From CAYWQB01 sp964460785 (GTDB taxonomy: Bacteria; Chlamydiota; Chlamydiia; Chlamydiales; CAYWQB01): a stretch of 17,753 bases of DNA. The stretch is from contig CAYWQB010000006.1 in assembly GCA_964460785.1 (NCBI GenBank), positions 1 to 17,753 of the forward strand, written 5' to 3'. This document shows positions 1 through 8,239 of the stretch, piece after piece (position 1 is the stretch's first letter; the number at the start of each line of letters is the position of its first letter). The notes beneath the pieces are model-generated. The model saw only the letters and a program-made list of their open reading frames with translations, did not search any database and was not told the DNA's origin. Made by a program: the position numbers and the translations under genes.

Positions 1-42
1 GTATCGAAGAAGATGGCAGACTATAGCCAACGCCTCTTTTTT

Positions 43-74
43 AACGCAAGCGTTTCTTTCTTTTTTTATTTTTT
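43..74 (+). terminator. Weak candidate terminator of an upstream gene
   Basis: The inverted repeat AACGCAAGCGTT (43-54) is followed by a T-rich run to about position 74. The stem is very short, 4-5 pairs around a tiny loop, so the hairpin would be weak. A reading frame entering from the left edge ends with TAG at 24-26, which would place this signal just behind a gene outside the window. No protein identity can be given for those few codons. Confidence 0.25.
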
Positions 75-136
75 CCCTGTAAAAAAGCTGCTCACTTTCT
101 TGATCACAGAACCTTTGCCCTCTATAAGGAGCCCTT

Positions 137-943
137 ATGAATAAGCCCTTTAGCGACATACCTAAGTCACTTAGAATCATTGTAATAGTCCAACTTTGCT
201 TCATCTTTACCTTCCTTGTTTGGGAGGGTATTTATGCCTTTAGCCGTGAGGGATTTGCCCAAAAAGCACGAGGGCAAATTTTTTCATTTTTGTTGAGTGA
301 CTCCCAGTCTGACCTCTTTCAACAACTGCCAAAACATGAGCAACAGTGGCTAAAAGAAGAGCAGGCACACCTCCAATCTTATAGCCCCACAATAGGGCGA
401 AACTTTCAATCCGTTGCACGCAACTATTTTTTTGAAATCTCCCCCTGGTTTCAGGCCTGGGCTTTTTTCTCTTTCATCACCTGCCTTTGCCTTCTCTATA
501 GAATCAAGGGAAGTGCTTATGCGGCGTACCTACTTCCTCTTTTTATTGTAGGCTATATGGCTTACCCTCCTTCCATTAAGCACTATGCAAGTGATGCAGC
601 CTTTTACCCTACAGACCGAGAACTTGTAGAACGCTACCTTCCCCAGGCAAATAATCAAAAAATTTCTAAAGAGTCTCTTGACCGCGCATTTTCTCTATAT
701 CTTATTGATAAGTGGGCTCATGAAACGCCTAATCAAACTCCCGAAGCTTTCCAGCAGCAAGTCAAAAAAGGGTACTTCTTTATGCAAGCTGCTAACTTAC
801 AAAGAGAGTCTCCTGAAACGCTAGCCTCCTTCACCTCTCCCCTTTTTCAAAGAGCTCCTTTTCCCCTCTTGGTGATTTACCTAATGTGGAATAGTTTTTT
901 TGCTCTGATGGTTAGCTTAAAGTGGCGCGCTTTACGAGAGTGA
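137..943 (+). CDS. Four-helix membrane protein of unknown function
   Basis: I do not recognise this 268-residue protein. It has four likely membrane segments, near residues 12-34, 105-121, 127-143 and 244-263. A soluble stretch rich in Gln, Glu and Lys (about 36-100) lies between the first two, and a second (about 145-240) precedes the last. No catalytic motif or metal site stands out. The ATG start is backed by GGAG six bases upstream (128-131). The gene stands alone on its strand and its last 12 bases overlap the end of the convergent SLC13 transporter gene. An integral inner-membrane protein is a safe reading; any function would be a guess. It may be a Chlamydiae-restricted protein, but that is inference. 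Confidence 0.8.
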   Translation: MNKPFSDIPKSLRIIVIVQLCFIFTFLVWEGIYAFSREGFAQKARGQIFSFLLSDSQSDLFQQLPKHEQQWLKEEQAHLQSYSPTIGRNFQSVARNYFFEISPWFQAWAFFSFITCLCLLYRIKGSAYAAYLLPLFIVGYMAYPPSIKHYASDAAFYPTDRELVERYLPQANNQKISKESLDRAFSLYLIDKWAHETPNQTPEAFQQQVKKGYFFMQAANLQRESPETLASFTSPLFQRAPFPLLVIYLMWNSFFALMVSLKWRALRE

Positions 944-2776
944 CCAAAAGGTGGGTACAAGCCATGTACAAAGAGCCATCAAAATAAGAGTTAAGGGGGC
1001 ACCAACTTTTGCAAAATCTAAAAAGCGGTAGTTCCCTGCTCCATAAACAATCGTATTCGTTTGATACCCTATAGGGGAGCAAAGGGAGCAGGATCCTGCA
1101 ATAGCAGCTGTCACAGCAATTGCTTTTAGAGCAGAGGGAGAATCAAAGCCTGCATACCGACCAATTTGTACAAGGATGGGGAAGAGGATGAGCACAGCGG
1201 CAGTATTTGTGATCATTTCTGTTACAACAGCAACTAATAAAAAAGTTCCTGCCACAAATAGATAAGGACTCATCTGAAGAATTGGGGCAAGTAGGTGGGC
1301 TATATTGGAAGCAATACCTGTTTTTTCTATAGCTAAGGCAAGAGAGTATGCACTACCAATCAAAACAAGTAGCCCCCAGCGCATACTATTTTGCACTTCT
1401 ACAGAGCTTATACAACGAGAGAGCAGTAAAAACATCACAGCTCCTAAACCTGTATAAACAAGGGGAATACCCATCATCGAAAGTACAACCATCAAAACAA
1501 GTGTTGCGATCGATAGGCCTGCCTTTCTTTTAGAAAAAACTGGAAGCTGCCGCCTTTCTCGAATCAAACATAAGTCTGAGCGATCAGGTGCTGTATTGCG
1601 CAAGGTTTCCCCCTGTGCGGTTAAAATAAGCAAGGTATCTCCGGGGCGCAAAACCAAGCATTTCATCAACTCCCCTGAAATAGCTTGCTCTCCTCCTTTG
1701 CGCATAACACGTAAGACCAGTCCCCCATACCGGTTACGAAAGTCCACCTCTTTAAGGTTTTTTCCGACTAAACTTGATTCTCTAGTGATCACTGCTTCAA
1801 TAATATGCGGTGTCATCCCTGACATATCAAAATGAGGATCCGTAGCAGAGTGCATCCCAGGCAAGCTGTGCAAGCGAGCAATATCTTCAACTTCTCCCAT
1901 AAAGACTAAGCGGTCTCCACCTTCAATTTTTTCATCAGGGTTTGGTGAATAACGCGCCTTTCCCTGACGCTCCAGCTCAACAACCACCTCTCCTTCAAAA
2001 TAAAGAGCAGAGCAATCAGCCAAGGTTTTTCCAACTAAGGGGCTACTCTCCTCAACAATAAACTCTTTTGTTTCTCGCTCTGGATTCTCTTCTAACTCTT
2101 CCCGCAGATCTTTTCTTTCAGGCAGCAAGCGGTTGCCAAAAAAAGACACATACAACGTACCTATGAGCAAAGCGAAGATCCCAACCTTACCAATTTCAAA
2201 AAATCCTAGCTTTTCTTCTGAGTAGTGCCCTAGTAAATCATTGACTACCAAGTTGGTGGAGGTTCCAATCAGGGTACAACTCCCTCCAAGGATTGCAGCA
2301 TAAGAGAGGGGGATGAGGTATTTTGTAATAAAGCGCTTATTTGTCTTTGCCCATTTTTGTAAGATAGGCGTCAAAAGTAAAACAAGAGGGGTGTTGTTTA
2401 ATACAGCGGAGACAAGCCCGACGGGAGCCATAATCGACAAGATTTGTAAGGGATACTGCTTCCCTTTTGGGTAAAAGAAGCGCAGGACAATATTCAGAAC
2501 TCCATTCACTTCTAAGGCTCTAACAACAATAAATAAGAAGGCTAAAATAAAAAGGACCTGCTGCACAAACCCCGAAGCAAACTCAAGAGGAGAAATCACC
2601 CCTGTCAAAACAAGGCTACCAGCCCCCACCAGCATGGTTAATGCTGGGGAAAATAGCTCTTTAATTAATAGGATCAGAAGACCAATGCTAAGCAAGGCTG
2701 TCCACCAAACTTGCCACTCACTAATCAGCCCTGGGTCGTGAGAAGAGAGAAGAAGGGGTACAAATGTTTTATACAA
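932..2776 (-). CDS. SLC13-family anion transporter with two RCK_C domains
   Basis: This is a 614-residue secondary transporter of the SLC13/DASS (CitMHS-like) superfamily, which moves di- and tricarboxylates or sulfate, usually with Na+. Two hydrophobic halves (about residues 22-215 and 418-612) flank a hydrophilic insert of about 200 residues. The insert looks like two RCK_C (TrkA-C) domains, about 236-307 and 322-397, each with an SSLVGK- or SPLVGK-type start and a GD-[RT]-L ending. Family-type hairpin motifs are present: NNTP at 127-130, GTSTNLVV at 171-178, TNTAAV at 523-528 and GYQTN at 570-574. Chlamydiae carry dicarboxylate translocators of this superfamily, but the RCK_C insert places this one in a different branch, so the substrate cannot be read from sequence. 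The start is TTG, supported by a doubled AAGGA upstream and the lack of any earlier ATG. The gene is convergent with the upstream membrane gene. Confidence 0.88.
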   Translation of the reverse strand: MYKTFVPLLLSSHDPGLISEWQVWWTALLSIGLLILLIKELFSPALTMLVGAGSLVLTGVISPLEFASGFVQQVLFILAFLFIVVRALEVNGVLNIVLRFFYPKGKQYPLQILSIMAPVGLVSAVLNNTPLVLLLTPILQKWAKTNKRFITKYLIPLSYAAILGGSCTLIGTSTNLVVNDLLGHYSEEKLGFFEIGKVGIFALLIGTLYVSFFGNRLLPERKDLREELEENPERETKEFIVEESSPLVGKTLADCSALYFEGEVVVELERQGKARYSPNPDEKIEGGDRLVFMGEVEDIARLHSLPGMHSATDPHFDMSGMTPHIIEAVITRESSLVGKNLKEVDFRNRYGGLVLRVMRKGGEQAISGELMKCLVLRPGDTLLILTAQGETLRNTAPDRSDLCLIRERRQLPVFSKRKAGLSIATLVLMVVLSMMGIPLVYTGLGAVMFLLLSRCISSVEVQNSMRWGLLVLIGSAYSLALAIEKTGIASNIAHLLAPILQMSPYLFVAGTFLLVAVVTEMITNTAAVLILFPILVQIGRYAGFDSPSALKAIAVTAAIAGSCSLCSPIGYQTNTIVYGAGNYRFLDFAKVGAPLTLILMALCTWLVPTFWSLS

Positions 2777-2780
2777 CCAG

Positions 2781-2789
2781 TCCTTCCTT
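2781..2789 (-). promoter_or_regulatory. Ribosome binding site fixing the TTG start of the SLC13 gene
   Basis: Read on the minus strand this is AAGGAAGGA, two overlapping Shine-Dalgarno cores 4 and 8 bases before the TTG at 2776-2774. The first in-frame ATG lies about 47 codons in, past the first hydrophobic segment, so the TTG is the natural start. Confidence 0.6.
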
Positions 2790-2847
2790 ACAATAAAATG
2801 AAAAAATCGATATTCTCACTTAGTAATTGAAAAAAAGAGTATTGTCA

Positions 2848-3390
2848 ATGAGCGATACTATTTCGTTATACAGCTCCATCAGCCGTTCTCTATTAAGCAA
2901 AAAGCTTTATAAGGGATCACTACTTGCGGGGCTTGCTGTATTAGGGCTCTCGATTTTAGGAGCCTTTACTCCTCCTTCCCTTCTCAGTGGGTGGGGGTGG
3001 CTGGCTATATTTGCTGCATTTTTATGCATTGCCTGGGGCCTTTCTCCTTATAAGAAGCTACAAGCTATCAGTATTAAGCCTGACAAACTGACTGCTAGCA
3101 AAGAGGGGGTCACTTATGGCTCCCACTCTAAATCCTTGCTATTTTTACCTTGGCAATCGATCCAAGATCTGCAATATCGCGAACAAAACACATACGGCCT
3201 TGCCCTATGCTTAGCAAAAAACTGCAGAAATAAACCCACAATACTGCACCCCTCTTTTAAGCTTAAAAGCGTTCTACGACCTTCTCATAAGGAGCAAGAG
3301 GTGAATCTCTTTTTTCCCTTTTTTAATCGTAGGGCCTGCCAAACCCTTATTGAGATATGGCAGGAAGAGAAAAAAGAGTTTGAGCATTAA
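2848..3390 (+). CDS. Small membrane protein with two helices and a C-terminal soluble domain
   Basis: This 180-residue protein is not recognised. Two close hydrophobic helices (about 24-41 and 48-65) form a hairpin near the N-terminus. A soluble part of about 110 residues follows, with alternating hydrophobic residues typical of beta strands (for example around KSLLFLPWQSIQDLQY) and a final amphipathic helix. This layout resembles bacterial PH-like (YcxB/bPH2-type) membrane proteins, but that is only a resemblance in architecture. I chose the ATG at 2848 over an in-frame TTG at 2827; an AAAGAG stretch lies about eight bases before the ATG, while nothing clear precedes the TTG. The last 44 bases overlap the 3' end of convergent tatD. 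The upstream 70 bases are AT-rich and shared with the divergent transporter gene. Confidence 0.72.
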   Translation: MSDTISLYSSISRSLLSKKLYKGSLLAGLAVLGLSILGAFTPPSLLSGWGWLAIFAAFLCIAWGLSPYKKLQAISIKPDKLTASKEGVTYGSHSKSLLFLPWQSIQDLQYREQNTYGLALCLAKNCRNKPTILHPSFKLKSVLRPSHKEQEVNLFFPFFNRRACQTLIEIWQEEKKEFEH

Positions 3391-4126
3391 GAGCTGTTTG
3401 CTGTGCAACCTCCTCATAGGAAAGATCTTTTTCCAGAGCAATACACTCTGCGACTTTAGCAACATATGCTGGCTCATTACGCTTACCTCGGTGAGGAGGG
3501 GGAGCTAAGTAGGGGCTATCGGTCTCTATCAATAAGGACTCTATAGGTACAGCTCTGAGGGTTTTGCGCAGTGCTTCACTTTTTTTGAATGTGACAATTC
3601 CACTGTATGAAACCATCCAGCCTCGCTTCACCACCTCCTGAGCCTCTTCAAGAGTCCCTGTAAAGCAGTGCAAAACACCTTTCAAAGAAGAGCCATATCG
3701 ATCTAGGATATCAAAAAAATCTGCAAATGCTTCTCTACAGTGAATCACCACAGGCAATGTATATTGATTGGCCAGCTCTAAATAACGAACCAACCACTCC
3801 TTTTGTAGTTCTTTAGGAGAGTTCTCATAGAAATAATCCAGACCTGTCTCTCCTACAGCCTTAAGCTTTCCCTGTTGCAAGGCCTTCCTTGTTTGGTTAA
3901 ACATTTCTTCAACTTCTTCTCCTCCTACATCATGTGGGGGGCATGCAGCAGCAAGAGAGATCTGAGGATATTGTGAAGCTAAAGCCAAACCTGCTTGCAA
4001 AGCTTGAAGATCGGAACAAATGTTTAAAATGTGGGCAACGCCAGCAGACTTTGCACGAGAGAGGAGACCTTCCCATTCCTCTTTAGAAAAAGCTTCACTA
4101 CTAATATGGGCATGAGAATCGATCAT
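3347..4126 (-). CDS. tatD: TatD-family metal-dependent hydrolase / DNase
   Basis: This 259-residue TIM-barrel metallohydrolase belongs to the TatD family (YcfH/YabD type), cytoplasmic enzymes with 3'-5' DNase activity linked to DNA repair and turnover. All family metal ligands are visible: the HxH pair at H5 and H7 (IDSHAH), E93 in GETGLDYF, H129 in IHCRE, H153 in LHCFTG and D203 in ETDSPYLAP. The length matches the family. I start it at the ATG at 4126, which forms a TGATG overlap with the dsbD stop, rather than at the adjacent in-frame TTG at 4129. Translation is therefore probably coupled to dsbD. The dsbD-tatD pairing is the same in Chlamydia (CT595-CT594, from memory). The 3' end runs 44 bases into a convergent gene. 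Confidence 0.95.
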   Translation of the reverse strand: MIDSHAHISSEAFSKEEWEGLLSRAKSAGVAHILNICSDLQALQAGLALASQYPQISLAAACPPHDVGGEEVEEMFNQTRKALQQGKLKAVGETGLDYFYENSPKELQKEWLVRYLELANQYTLPVVIHCREAFADFFDILDRYGSSLKGVLHCFTGTLEEAQEVVKRGWMVSYSGIVTFKKSEALRKTLRAVPIESLLIETDSPYLAPPPHRGKRNEPAYVAKVAECIALEKDLSYEEVAQQTALNAQTLFSLPAISQ

Positions 4127-6129
4127 CAAAGCTGGTTGACCTCTTTTAAAATTTCTGATTGTGACAAAATTTGAGAAAAGATTTTCTTCTGTCCATGCTT
4201 TCTATGCAAGACATAGAGGGGAACACTTGAACGGTTCATGCCTTGGAGACTTTCTGAGATTGCAGCATCTCTCCCGGTCCAGTCTGCACGCAGGTGCACC
4301 ACTTGCTTACTTTTAAACAAGTCTTGCACCGCTTGGGAATCAAGGACTATTTTATTTGCCTGACAGATCAGGCACCACCTTGCTGTATACTCCACAAACA
4401 CACTTTTTCCCTCTTGCAAATACGCCTGTAGTTTTTGCTCTGAAAAGGGTTCTACTAAGGACTGTTTAGGCTTAGAAAAAAGGGCATATCCCTCGTTTGC
4501 AAGAGCTCCACTCAAACCAAGTAAGCAAAGGCAAAGCACACGAAAAATAAGCGTTTTTACCCTCTTTCTACTTTGACTTTTTCCATAAGACCAAGCTGCA
4601 AGAGCGAGTGCTAAGAGGCCAAAGAGAGCTACAAAAATAAAGCTGTTTGATGCTGTTTGAAAAGAGAGTGTCCATAAGAGCCACAAGACAACAGCTAAAA
4701 GCAAAAAGCCAAGAGCTTGTTTAAATGTGGACATCCAAGAGCCCGGACGGGGTAGAAGGCTCATGGAGGAAGGGAAAAGAGCGAAAACAATATAGGGGGA
4801 AGAGAGCCCTGCCCCCATCGCAGTCAATACTGCAACCATTGTCCATGGAGGAGCGGTCATAGCTACTCCTAAAACAGGTCCCAGCAAAGGCCCTGTGCAG
4901 GGGGTGGCCACAAGAGTTGTAAACATTCCCCCCAAGAAAACACCCCCACTCCCTTTAAGAAAAGGCAAGTTTGCCAAGCGGCTTGCTCTAACCCCAAGCT
5001 CAAAAACCCCAAGCAAACTCAGAGCCATAAAAAAGAAAAGCAGAATGAGGAAGGTTAAAAAGCCTGGTTCTTGAAATTGAAACCCCCATCCAACTTGCTG
5101 TCCTGCAGACTGAAGAGAGATCAGCAAAATGCTAAGCAGCCAAAAACTTGCAAAAATTCCTCCTGCAAATAAAAGAGAGTAGCGCAACGTTTTCCGCTGC
5201 TTCTTTTCTGCTATCTGTGCAAAAGAGAGCATTTTCAAGGAGACGACAGGAAGAACACAAGGCATCACATTGAGCAAGAGTCCTCCTAGAAATGCTAGGG
5301 ATAGTAACCATAAATAGGATTGTTTTGCCGAACCCTCTATAGGCGGACTTAAGTTCTCCTTGTTAAGCGCCCATAGTTTCTCAGGCTTTCCCCCCACCCT
5401 CAGAACAGCGGTAAAGTCCTCATTAAAACTTTTCAAAAGGGGGATATGTAAAATATGCACACCTCCCTCCTCTGAAAGAGGAAAGGATTGTTGAGGGCTC
5501 ACCCAGCCAGCTGTTTCAGGAATCACATCTATTGCTTTTCCTGCAACAATCCTACTTGGCAAGTAGACATCAATTGAGCGCTTTCCTTTTACAAAGGCCT
5601 GTATCTCGGCATTTTCCCTAGCCATTGCCTGCCAGGCCCGATGAAAGGCTTCTCTCTTCTTCCTCTCTTCTCTTTTGGAGACTTCTAAAGCTTCTTGCAC
5701 AATGGCTAGCTGTACAGACCGGGGCTGACAGTCTACTTCAGTACAAGCTAAGTAAGCCAAAGATAGGCTCCCTAAGCTTTCTTCTTCTACTTCAGCATCC
5801 ATCGCCAGTCGAGCAAACAGACGCATCCTATTTTCATAACCAAAACTTGATTGCCCAAGAAAAGTAAAGCGTTTGGGAGCTTCCCACCTTAGCTCCTCTA
5901 CCCGCACCCCTGAGGGGAGTTGCCATTCAATACTTGGAGGGAAGCCGCTCTCTCCTGGATTTGTTCCATAGGCATGCTCGCCTTTATCTAAGGGGACCGA
6001 GATGAGTAACCAAGCATCCTTCCCAGGTTCCAGTCGATTCTCTAAAAGGGCCTTCGCATTTCCCGCAGAAACATGAGCAATAGCCCAGAGAAAAATAAGA
6101 AGAAAGCTTCCCCACCATTTAGCTCGCAT
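4126..6129 (-). CDS. dsbD: Thiol:disulfide interchange protein DsbD
   Basis: This is an inner-membrane reductase that carries electrons from cytoplasmic thioredoxin to periplasmic thiol proteins. The 667-residue protein has the full three-part layout. A signal peptide (about 1-22, cleavage after VSA) leads to an N-terminal periplasmic domain with a cysteine pair at C129/C134 (CTEVDC). A membrane domain of about eight helices (275-545) carries the paired cysteines C291 (NVMPCVLP) and C411 (ATPCTGP). A C-terminal thioredoxin-like domain has the CxxC at C586/C589 (RWCLIC). I chose the ATG at 6129 because GGGAG sits six bases upstream; an in-frame ATG at 6135 and a TTG at 6144 lie too close to or inside that site. 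The N-terminal domain is of the DsbC/DsbD-like type often annotated as 'cytochrome c biogenesis'. It is divergent from exbB and first in an operon with tatD. Confidence 0.95.
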   Translation of the reverse strand: MRAKWWGSFLLIFLWAIAHVSAGNAKALLENRLEPGKDAWLLISVPLDKGEHAYGTNPGESGFPPSIEWQLPSGVRVEELRWEAPKRFTFLGQSSFGYENRMRLFARLAMDAEVEEESLGSLSLAYLACTEVDCQPRSVQLAIVQEALEVSKREERKKREAFHRAWQAMARENAEIQAFVKGKRSIDVYLPSRIVAGKAIDVIPETAGWVSPQQSFPLSEEGGVHILHIPLLKSFNEDFTAVLRVGGKPEKLWALNKENLSPPIEGSAKQSYLWLLSLAFLGGLLLNVMPCVLPVVSLKMLSFAQIAEKKQRKTLRYSLLFAGGIFASFWLLSILLISLQSAGQQVGWGFQFQEPGFLTFLILLFFFMALSLLGVFELGVRASRLANLPFLKGSGGVFLGGMFTTLVATPCTGPLLGPVLGVAMTAPPWTMVAVLTAMGAGLSSPYIVFALFPSSMSLLPRPGSWMSTFKQALGFLLLAVVLWLLWTLSFQTASNSFIFVALFGLLALALAAWSYGKSQSRKRVKTLIFRVLCLCLLGLSGALANEGYALFSKPKQSLVEPFSEQKLQAYLQEGKSVFVEYTARWCLICQANKIVLDSQAVQDLFKSKQVVHLRADWTGRDAAISESLQGMNRSSVPLYVLHRKHGQKKIFSQILSQSEILKEVNQL

Positions 6130-6207
6130 CACCATCTCCCACAAAAGGTTAGAAAAAAAATCCTAGCAAAACAGGGCAATACCCGCTACTAACAAACCAA
6201 AGCTCCC

Positions 6208-6237
6208 TTGACGAGCAACCTGTGAAGCTCCTATCAT
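6208..6237 (+). promoter_or_regulatory. Candidate sigma70-type (sigma66) promoter of the tol-pal operon
   Basis: TTGACG (6208-6213) and TATCAT (6232-6237) are separated by 18 bases, and each matches its consensus at five of six positions. Transcription would begin near 6244, leaving a short leader of about 24 bases with an AAGAGAG ribosome site (6255-6261) before the exbB ATG at 6268. This is the best promoter match in the window and sits exactly at the divergent dsbD/exbB junction. Confidence 0.55.
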
Positions 6238-6267
6238 CCGCATTGCCTATATAGTAAAGAGAGACCT

Positions 6268-6987
6268 ATGCTACCTTTCCTTGCCTCTTCCCACCCCTTT
6301 TTTTCTGCCTATGCGCAGGCTGACTTTCTTGGTAAGTTGATCTTTCTTGCCCTGACAGCTCTTTCTATTCTGAGCTGGGTCATTTTGATCCAAAAGGTCT
6401 GGAAAACACGCATGCTCAGGCGGCTATCGATGTCCTTCCAGCAAAACTTAATTCGTAGAGGGAAGCCCCCTCTCTCACCTGAAATTCAAGACTTAATTCA
6501 ATCACAAGTGATTCCTCACCCTTTCTTAAGACTCTTTTTGATTTTAAAACAAAAGACGAGCCAGATTTTAGAAAAAAACCGCCACTTAAAAGAAGATACA
6601 CAAGTAGCACTCTCTTCCAGTGATATTGATTTTGTCGAATCTCACCTTTACTCTCTGATTTCTGCACAAGTAAAAGACCTAGGCAAGCATTTGCATGTCC
6701 TTTTTACCATCGTCTCTCTCGCTCCATTCCTAGGACTACTAGGGACAGTATGGGGGATATTAATTACGTTTTCAGAAATGCAAGCTCATGCAGGCAATAC
6801 CTCTCAAGTAGTTTTGGGGGGGCTCTCTATGGCTCTTGCTACAACTGTTTATGGTTTAATTGTTGCCATTCCAGCACTTGTCGCCTACAACTACCTGAAG
6901 CAAATGATTCAAGATTTTGAGTCGGAAATGGAACATTTTTCAAGCAAACTTCTTGCCTCTGTAGAACTACAGTATCGAAAGCCATGA
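6268..6987 (+). CDS. exbB: MotA/TolQ/ExbB proton channel family protein
   Basis: This 239-residue inner-membrane protein forms the stator channel of the Tol-Pal/TonB-type motor together with ExbD. It shows the family's three helices: about 22-42, then a cytoplasmic loop of about 100 residues, then about 142-167 and 185-210. The conserved core is clear as LAPFLGLLGTVWG (151-163) in the second helix and ALATTVYGLIVAIPA (189-203) in the third. The length suits TolQ/ExbB. It is first in its operon, downstream of a good promoter candidate, and its stop overlaps the exbD start by four bases (ATGA), so the two channel subunits are probably co-translated. Chlamydial annotation uses exbB; with tolB and pal downstream the working role is TolQ. 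Confidence 0.95.
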   Translation: MLPFLASSHPFFSAYAQADFLGKLIFLALTALSILSWVILIQKVWKTRMLRRLSMSFQQNLIRRGKPPLSPEIQDLIQSQVIPHPFLRLFLILKQKTSQILEKNRHLKEDTQVALSSSDIDFVESHLYSLISAQVKDLGKHLHVLFTIVSLAPFLGLLGTVWGILITFSEMQAHAGNTSQVVLGGLSMALATTVYGLIVAIPALVAYNYLKQMIQDFESEMEHFSSKLLASVELQYRKP

Positions 6988-7409
6988 AAAGCTACCGGTA
7001 TCGCAAAACAAAATCGACAGGAGGGCTCGGAGACCCAGGCATCAATCTAACGCCTTTGATTGATGTGGTCTTTGTGATCCTTGTCATGTTTATTATTGTA
7101 GCTCCTCTTTTAGAGCTTGATGAGGTCCAGCTAGCCTCCGGATCTGCCAAAGACGCTCCAGCTTACCAGCCTGAAGCGAGCAGCCTGCATATTCATGTGA
7201 AAGAAGATAACTCCATCTGGATTAACAAGCAGAGAATTCCCTCCTCAGAACTCCCACCTCTCCTACAAAAAATTCATGAGAGAATCCCTGGAGAGCGTCC
7301 TCAGGTTTTTCATGACCGCAGAGCTCAGTTTGGCACTTACCAAACAGTAAAAAATGCTCTTGAAGAAGCAGGATTTTCTGAAATGGACATCATCCTTTCT
7401 CCATCATGA
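6984..7409 (+). CDS. exbD: ExbD/TolR biopolymer transport protein
   Basis: This is the second channel subunit of the proton-driven motor, 141 residues. A short cytoplasmic N-terminus leads into one membrane helix (about 22-43) with the family signature NLTPLIDVVF; D27 is the expected proton-carrying aspartate. A periplasmic domain of about 95 residues follows, including a segment (QVFHDRRAQFGTYQTVKNAL) equivalent to the ExbD/TolR part that binds peptidoglycan or the transducer. ATGA-type four-base overlaps join it to exbB upstream and to the TonB/TolA-like gene downstream, so the three are probably translated as a block. With tolB and pal in the same operon it acts as TolR. Confidence 0.95.
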   Translation: MKSYRYRKTKSTGGLGDPGINLTPLIDVVFVILVMFIIVAPLLELDEVQLASGSAKDAPAYQPEASSLHIHVKEDNSIWINKQRIPSSELPPLLQKIHERIPGERPQVFHDRRAQFGTYQTVKNALEEAGFSEMDIILSPS

Positions 7410-8233
7410 ATATGAAACAGCTTGTACAAGTCATTTTATCCTTTTTTTTACATTTTGGCAGGCAAAGCCTGACCTATCTCAAAAAGCACCCTCAGACAAG
7501 CAGTATACTACTTCTTGTCTGCATCTGGCATATTGCAATTTTTCAGTTTCTTGGTGTTCAACTACCTAAGCTAGAAAAAGTCGTTAATCCCCCAAAGCCT
7601 ATTGCTGTACAAACAGTGAAACTGCGCCCCCCTCCCCCCAAAGAGAAGCCGAAAAAACCATCGCCCTCTAAACCCTCTCCTAAAAGACCAAAACCCAAAC
7701 AGGAAAAGCCCAAAGAAAAAAAGAGTAAACCCAAACCTCCAAGCAAAAATACACCGAAGAAATCTCCAGCAAAAAAAGCCAAGCCTGAAAAAAAAGAGCC
7801 CTCCCCTCAAGTAGACCTGCTGGATGATCTACGCGAGCAACTAGCTGCAATTGAGCAAAGACAAGGAGAGTCTTATACCGCTCCAAAAGTGCAGGCCATT
7901 GCACCTCTTGAATCTCCTAAGCATCAGGAGGTATCACCGCCTCCTTCTACGTCTATGGATCTTTCTGACCCGGCAGATATTTGGTACAGGGAGGAGCTTA
8001 TCAAAAGACTCAAGCTCAACCTCAAGCTACCAGATGCACCTTCTGTGCACTTGCGCTTAAAAATAAGAAAGGATGGCCAGGTTGCAGATATTGAGATCCT
8101 TGCATCAGAAAGCAAAAAAAACCAAAGTTATGTACTACAAACGCTACCAACTATTCCCTTCCCTCGATTTGGCCCACAAATGGCCTCTTATGAGTTTAGG
8201 GTGTTCCCTTTGGTACTAGAAAGTGAAGGATAG
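7406..8233 (+). CDS. TonB/TolA-like energy transducer with Lys/Pro-rich linker
   Basis: This 275-residue protein links the inner-membrane motor to the outer membrane. It has one N-terminal membrane helix (about 32-51, containing H42, as TonB/TolA helices keep a His), a highly basic Lys/Pro linker (about 62-134) and a C-terminal domain (about 190-275). The C-terminal part has the TonB/TolA_C plan: a helix (IWYREELIKRLKLNL), then strands including VHLRLKIRKDGQVADIEIL. It corresponds in position to C. trachomatis CT598 (from memory). The tolB-pal context favours TolA function. The linker resembles that of TonB (Pro/Lys) more than the long Ala/Lys helix of enterobacterial TolA, so I leave the symbol empty. 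The ATGA overlap with exbD and the six-base gap to tolB show one operon. Confidence 0.9.
   Translation: MNMKQLVQVILSFFLHFGRQSLTYLKKHPQTSSILLLVCIWHIAIFQFLGVQLPKLEKVVNPPKPIAVQTVKLRPPPPKEKPKKPSPSKPSPKRPKPKQEKPKEKKSKPKPPSKNTPKKSPAKKAKPEKKEPSPQVDLLDDLREQLAAIEQRQGESYTAPKVQAIAPLESPKHQEVSPPPSTSMDLSDPADIWYREELIKRLKLNLKLPDAPSVHLRLKIRKDGQVADIEILASESKKNQSYVLQTLPTIPFPRFGPQMASYEFRVFPLVLESEG
7628..7807 (+). repeat. Low-complexity A/C-rich tract encoding a Lys/Pro linker
   Basis: About 60 codons are dominated by AAA, AAG and CCN and encode irregular K/P clusters such as KPKKPSPSKPSPKRPKPK. The spurious long reading frames on the other strand in this area are by-products of this composition. Such tracts are prone to slippage and length variation. 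Confidence 0.7.
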
Positions 8234-8239
8234 AGTTTT

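Noticed and set aside
100..128. TTGATC-17-TATAAG as promoter of the first gene
   Set aside because: Spacing is ideal, but transcription would start at about 135, beyond the GGAG site and two bases before the ATG. The good ribosome site would then be useless, so it is probably chance, unless the gene is read without a leader.
1..144. Reading frames entering from the left edge (stops at 24-26, 80-82 and 142-144)
   Set aside because: Three frames are open for a short way and none gives a recognisable C-terminus. An upstream gene probably ends here, but which frame is real cannot be decided.
7558..7904. Several minus-strand reading frames rich in Phe, Gly and Leu
   Set aside because: They mirror the Lys/Pro-rich linker of the transducer gene and have no protein-like features or ribosome sites.
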